A stretch of DNA of 45,908 nt. Source: Gnetum montanum (lineage: Eukaryota > Streptophyta > Gnetopsida > Gnetales > Gnetaceae). The DNA lies in assembly GCA_015680685.1 (NCBI GenBank), contig MNCI01004047.1, positions 86,395-132,302 of the forward strand, written 5' to 3'. Below, piece after piece: positions 42,990-45,908 of this stretch. Position 1 is the first letter of the stretch; each line of letters begins with the position of its first letter. The notes beneath the pieces are model-generated. The model made no database searches and was not told the origin of the DNA. It was given only the letters and a program-made list of their open reading frames with translations. The translations under genes and the position numbers were made by a program.

Positions 42990-44712
42990 GGCAAAAGAGG
43001 GCTTCATCAGGAAAATGATCGGACATTACATATTCATCCTCTTTGCTGTCCCAGTGCAACCAAGATCAATGATTTGCAACTATGTTCTCAGTGCCCTTTT
43101 GATCGATCATTGTTAGATCGAACTCCTGTAGGATTACCAGCTACTGTATAATACGAGGGCTAACCGTTGGCTTGTTCATGAGGAACTGGATGGCACTATG
43201 GTTCGTATGAATGAACACTTTGTAACCTAACACATAGTGCCTAAACTTATCGAGTGCAAACACTACAACCATTAATTCTTTCTTTGTAGTTGTGTCGTTA
43301 AGTTGTGCACCGGTGATACTTCTACTTGCACAATGGATGTAGTAAGGGCATTTTTGGTCATCTAACTATGTAAGTACGACTCCTAAAGCATAATTGGATG
43401 CGTCAGTCATTATGTGGAATGGTCTGGACCAGTCATGAGCTTGTAGAATGGGAGTTTCTACAAGCTTTTGTTTCAAAGCTTGGAATGCTTGTTCAGATTC
43501 CCTGGTCCACTCAAATGGTACATCCTTCTTTGCTAGCTCTACTAACAGTTTGGCAACCTTGGAGAAGTTCTCAATGAATCTCCTATAGTAGCCAATGTGT
43601 CCAAGGAATGACCAAATGTCTTTGATAGTTTTCGGTTGCCGGGTGATTCCTTGGATGATCCTAATTTTATCTAGGTCTACCTCTATTCCTGCATGTGAAA
43701 CTTTGTGCCCAAGTACTACACCTTCTTGGACCATTAAATGGCTTTTCTGCTAGTTAAGCCTTAAATTAGTTTCTACGTATCTTTTCAGCACTTGCTCTAG
43801 TCGGTACAAGGCTTGATCAAAACTTGTTCCATAGGTGGAGAAGTCATCCATAAAGACTTCTACTTCGTTCCCTATTTGCTATTGGAATATGCTTAGAACT
43901 AGGCTTTGAAACATGGCAAGGACATTGCATAAGCCAAACAACATTTGTTTATATGCAAACGTTCCCCAAGGACTGGTGAACATTTTCTTGGCTTCATCTT
44001 CTAGGGCTATCTGTATTTGGTTGTATCCACCATAGCCATCCAAAAAACTATAATAGCGATGCCCTGCTATGGTGTCTAACACTTGGTCAGCAAATGGCAA
44101 TGGAAAGTGATTCTTAAATGTTGCCATGTTCAGCAGCCTAAAATCTATGCACACCCTCCATTTGCCTTCCTTTTTCGACATGATCACCAGAGGACTAACC
44201 CATTCGCTATCAGCAATGGGATATATGAACCCAGCCTTAAGAAGCTGTTCTATTTCTTCTTTCACTACTTGCTTCAATTTTGGGTTCAATCGCCTCTGCG
44301 GTTGTTTTCGAGGTTTCATGGAGGGGTCAATGTAAATCCTATGCTGGCATATCCTAGGATCTATTCCAGTTAATTCGGGGTATGACCAGGCAAAGGCTTT
44401 TGACCACTTATTTATCACTTTCAGCAGACTTCCTTTTTGTTTGGAAGTAAGTCTTGCATTGATGATTACCGGTTTTCCATTTTCGAGGGTCATATATTAT
44501 AGACCAGTGGGAAATGGTTTCAAATCTAGGGGCTCTTGTTTAAAATTTTCAAGAATTTCCAGCTTCCCCCAATTGATATTTTCCAGGTTAAGGCTTGGAA
44601 GTTGGCAGCGAACTTTCTCTAGTGTATCTATGCTTTCAATGTAAGTGCAAGTTATTCCCTCAGTTAGTTCCATGCATGTCAGTGAGTTGCTCTCTTGATC
44701 AGTTATCAACAA
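42990..44712 (-). pseudogene. Reverse transcriptase and RNase H of the right Ty3 element, interrupted by stops
   Basis: One frame runs from 44712 to about 42990 with several in-frame stops (at about 44499, 43881, 43750, 43366 and in RNase H). RT motifs: RRLNPKLKQVV, FIYPIADSEWVSP, KWRVCIDFR, FLDGYGGYNQI, FGLCN, and the catalytic box FMDD near 43850 just after a stop. RNase H: FHIMTDASNYALGV near 43410, then KKELMVVVFALDKFRHY and ENIVANH. The D of TDAS is present. The YxDD and RNase H residues look preserved although the frame is broken, so the inactivation is mainly by nonsense changes. Confidence 0.85.
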
Positions 44713-44823
44713 TTGGGTGTCTTCTTATCGTGTGGCTATTGCATATAGGAACTTTTGTATATTGATGTCTTGTGCACACCAGTTGCATGCAGGTAATGTT
44801 AGACTTTGCACAACTCATGATTT

Positions 44824-45450
44824 CTACATGCAATTGCACCCTGTATCACTATATGCGATGCATGGAACCTTCTTCTTCTCGATCTTTCCAAAAGTGTTCT
44901 TCTTGGATATTTGCAGGGAAAGATCGTGGATTCCTAGGCATGCATCTCTAGTACTTAGCCATGCTCTTCCCATTATTATTGGGAAGTCCCCTTTACCGTT
45001 GTTCACTTGTATCACTAGGAAATCAACTAGATACGACCACCCACACATAGTGGTGACGATGTCCTCCACCAGTCCCAATGGAACAGTGATGGATTGGTCG
45101 GCCAACTCTAGGAAAATATTGCTCTTCCTTAATCGAGGTAGGTTCAAGGCTTTGTACATTTCTTGTGATATTAAGTTGACTTTGGAACCTAAGTCCAGAA
45201 GATCTTTGCATGGTTTATTCCCAATGACTTGAAGATATATTAGGGGACTTCCAGGATCAGAAAATTTCTTGGGAAGGTGGCCAACCTTAATCCAATCAGT
45301 AATAGCATGTGTTAACATAACCATATGCATTGAGCTTGGTGTTTGGTTTGAAGGGAGCTCTGAAGCCTTATTTGATGGAGAGGTGTTCATAGGTTCAACC
45401 ACTTTGTGGTTGTGAGGGCTTGGTTGGACTATTGGTCCTAAAGAAGGGTC
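44824..45450 (-). pseudogene. Aspartic protease region of the right Ty3 element
   Basis: The open part (45402-44824) contains CKDLLDLGSKVNLIS, the D-L-G variant of the retropepsin active site usual in Athila/Tat elements, followed by LADQSITVPLGLVEDI and FPIIMGRAWL, the second conserved flap/strand motif. It shares its frame with RT but is separated from it by stops at about 44824 and 44725. A frameshift near 45450 separates it from gag. Confidence 0.85.
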
Positions 45451-45541
45451 TTTTCTTCATACAATTGTCAATACCAATAGCGGGTTGAGGATTTACAGCC
45501 CTTGTGGCATTGCGTTGTTGCGGTTGAGTAGGGAGTTTCCC

Positions 45542-45907
45542 TTACATTGCTGGAGCGGGTGATAATGGAGCTGTCGGTGTGAGAGTTGCGAATGGAATTA
45601 AAGGATGGTATGTTTGTGGGTTATCTCCCCTAGGAGAAGGAGTTCTATAATACTCCTGAGCTTGGTAGTGATGTTGTGGTGTAATGTGACTAACAGAGTC
45701 ACGTAGAGAGATCGTGTGCTGCACGTAGTAGCCATATGGGTCCGGTTGCCCGTAGGGGTATTGTTGCCTTGGTGGTGGCATCCCCCATGACTATGGGTAT
45801 TGCCATTGTTGATATTGCTCAACGGGTTGTGGTGGAGTTCCACTTGGATAATATGTTGAAGGTTGGTGGAATTGCCTTGGGTTACCTTGGGGATAAGGTA
45901 ACCGTCG
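45542..45907 (-). pseudogene. gag C-terminal region (Pro/Gln/Tyr-rich) of the right Ty3 element, partial
   Basis: From the window edge the minus frame is rich in Pro, Gln and Tyr (RRLPYPQGNPRQ, QPYGQ-type repeats, YPYGQPDPYGYY), has one TAG just before MPPPRQQYPYG at 45781, and stops at 45542. Such tails are usual at the end of gag in this clade, before protease. No zinc knuckle is visible in the portion present. Most of gag lies outside. Confidence 0.6.
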
Positions 45908-45908
45908 A

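Larger units (their letters stand above)
39130..45908 (-). mobile_element. 3' part of a Tat/Athila-like Ty3/gypsy retrotransposon (runs off right edge)
   Basis: Minus-strand order from the right edge: gag C-terminus, protease, RT, RNase H, integrase, a 1.7-kb spacer, polypurine tract, 3' LTR. RT and protease signatures (LDLGSKVNLIS, FIYPIADSEWVSP, FLDGYGGYNQI, FMDD) are of the non-chromovirus Tat/Athila type, and the integrase ends without a chromodomain. Stops and frameshifts break gag and pol, but the integrase frame is intact. TGAGT at 39125-39129 would be the left target duplication. Confidence 0.9.

Overview
This window looks like nuclear DNA of a land plant with a large, retrotransposon-filled genome. 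A gymnosperm such as a conifer is my best guess, but the sequence does not prove it. The evidence is a small DUF761-type gene and a one-exon organellar mTERF gene (both plant-typical), plant Ty3/gypsy clades with tRNA-Asp priming, plant LINEs with a DUF4283-like ORF1, tRNA-derived SINEs, and an AT-rich background broken by one GC-rich gene. Only two host genes look intact: DUF761-like (6611-7009, minus) and mTERF (35707-36900, minus). Almost everything else that can be recognised is mobile DNA in various states of decay.

Layout. 1-1629: 5' end (gag start, tRNA-Asp primer site, 5' LTR) of a minus-strand Tat/Athila-like Ty3 element that runs off the left edge. 1630-4340: an older minus-strand LINE, cut by that LTR inside its reverse transcriptase. 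4558-6589 and 11245-13310: a 2-kb direct duplication that flanks the DUF761 gene and a repeat-rich upstream region. 13311-19400: gene-free DNA with SINEs and dyad-rich arrays. 19400-20130: a degenerate array of inverted-repeat units. 22279-26637: a 5'-truncated, mutated plus-strand chromovirus with its 3' LTR. 27257-33223: a structurally complete LTR retrotransposon (paired LTRs, iMet-type primer site, polypurine tract, 5-bp GTGAT target duplications) with no recognisable pol. It carries a broken, apparently intronless copy of a CCR4-type deadenylase in sense orientation just before its 3' LTR. 35585-36900: the mTERF gene. 37560-38520: the 3' half of another LINE. 38604-45908: an old LTR interrupted by a younger minus-strand Tat/Athila-like element with 3' LTR, spacer, integrase, RNase H/RT, protease and gag, running off the right edge.

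How it fits together. There is no operon or pathway here. The window is a record of nested insertions around two small housekeeping-type genes. The most notable item is the LTR element with captured CCR4-like sequence. A second theme is that several unrelated LTRs and intergenic segments carry clusters of short dyads (GATATC, GACGTC, ACTACGCTC/GAGCGTAGT, CATGA/TCATG). In the two LTR families these clusters sit just upstream of the TATA box. No CRISPR array, rRNA gene or bona fide tRNA gene was seen.
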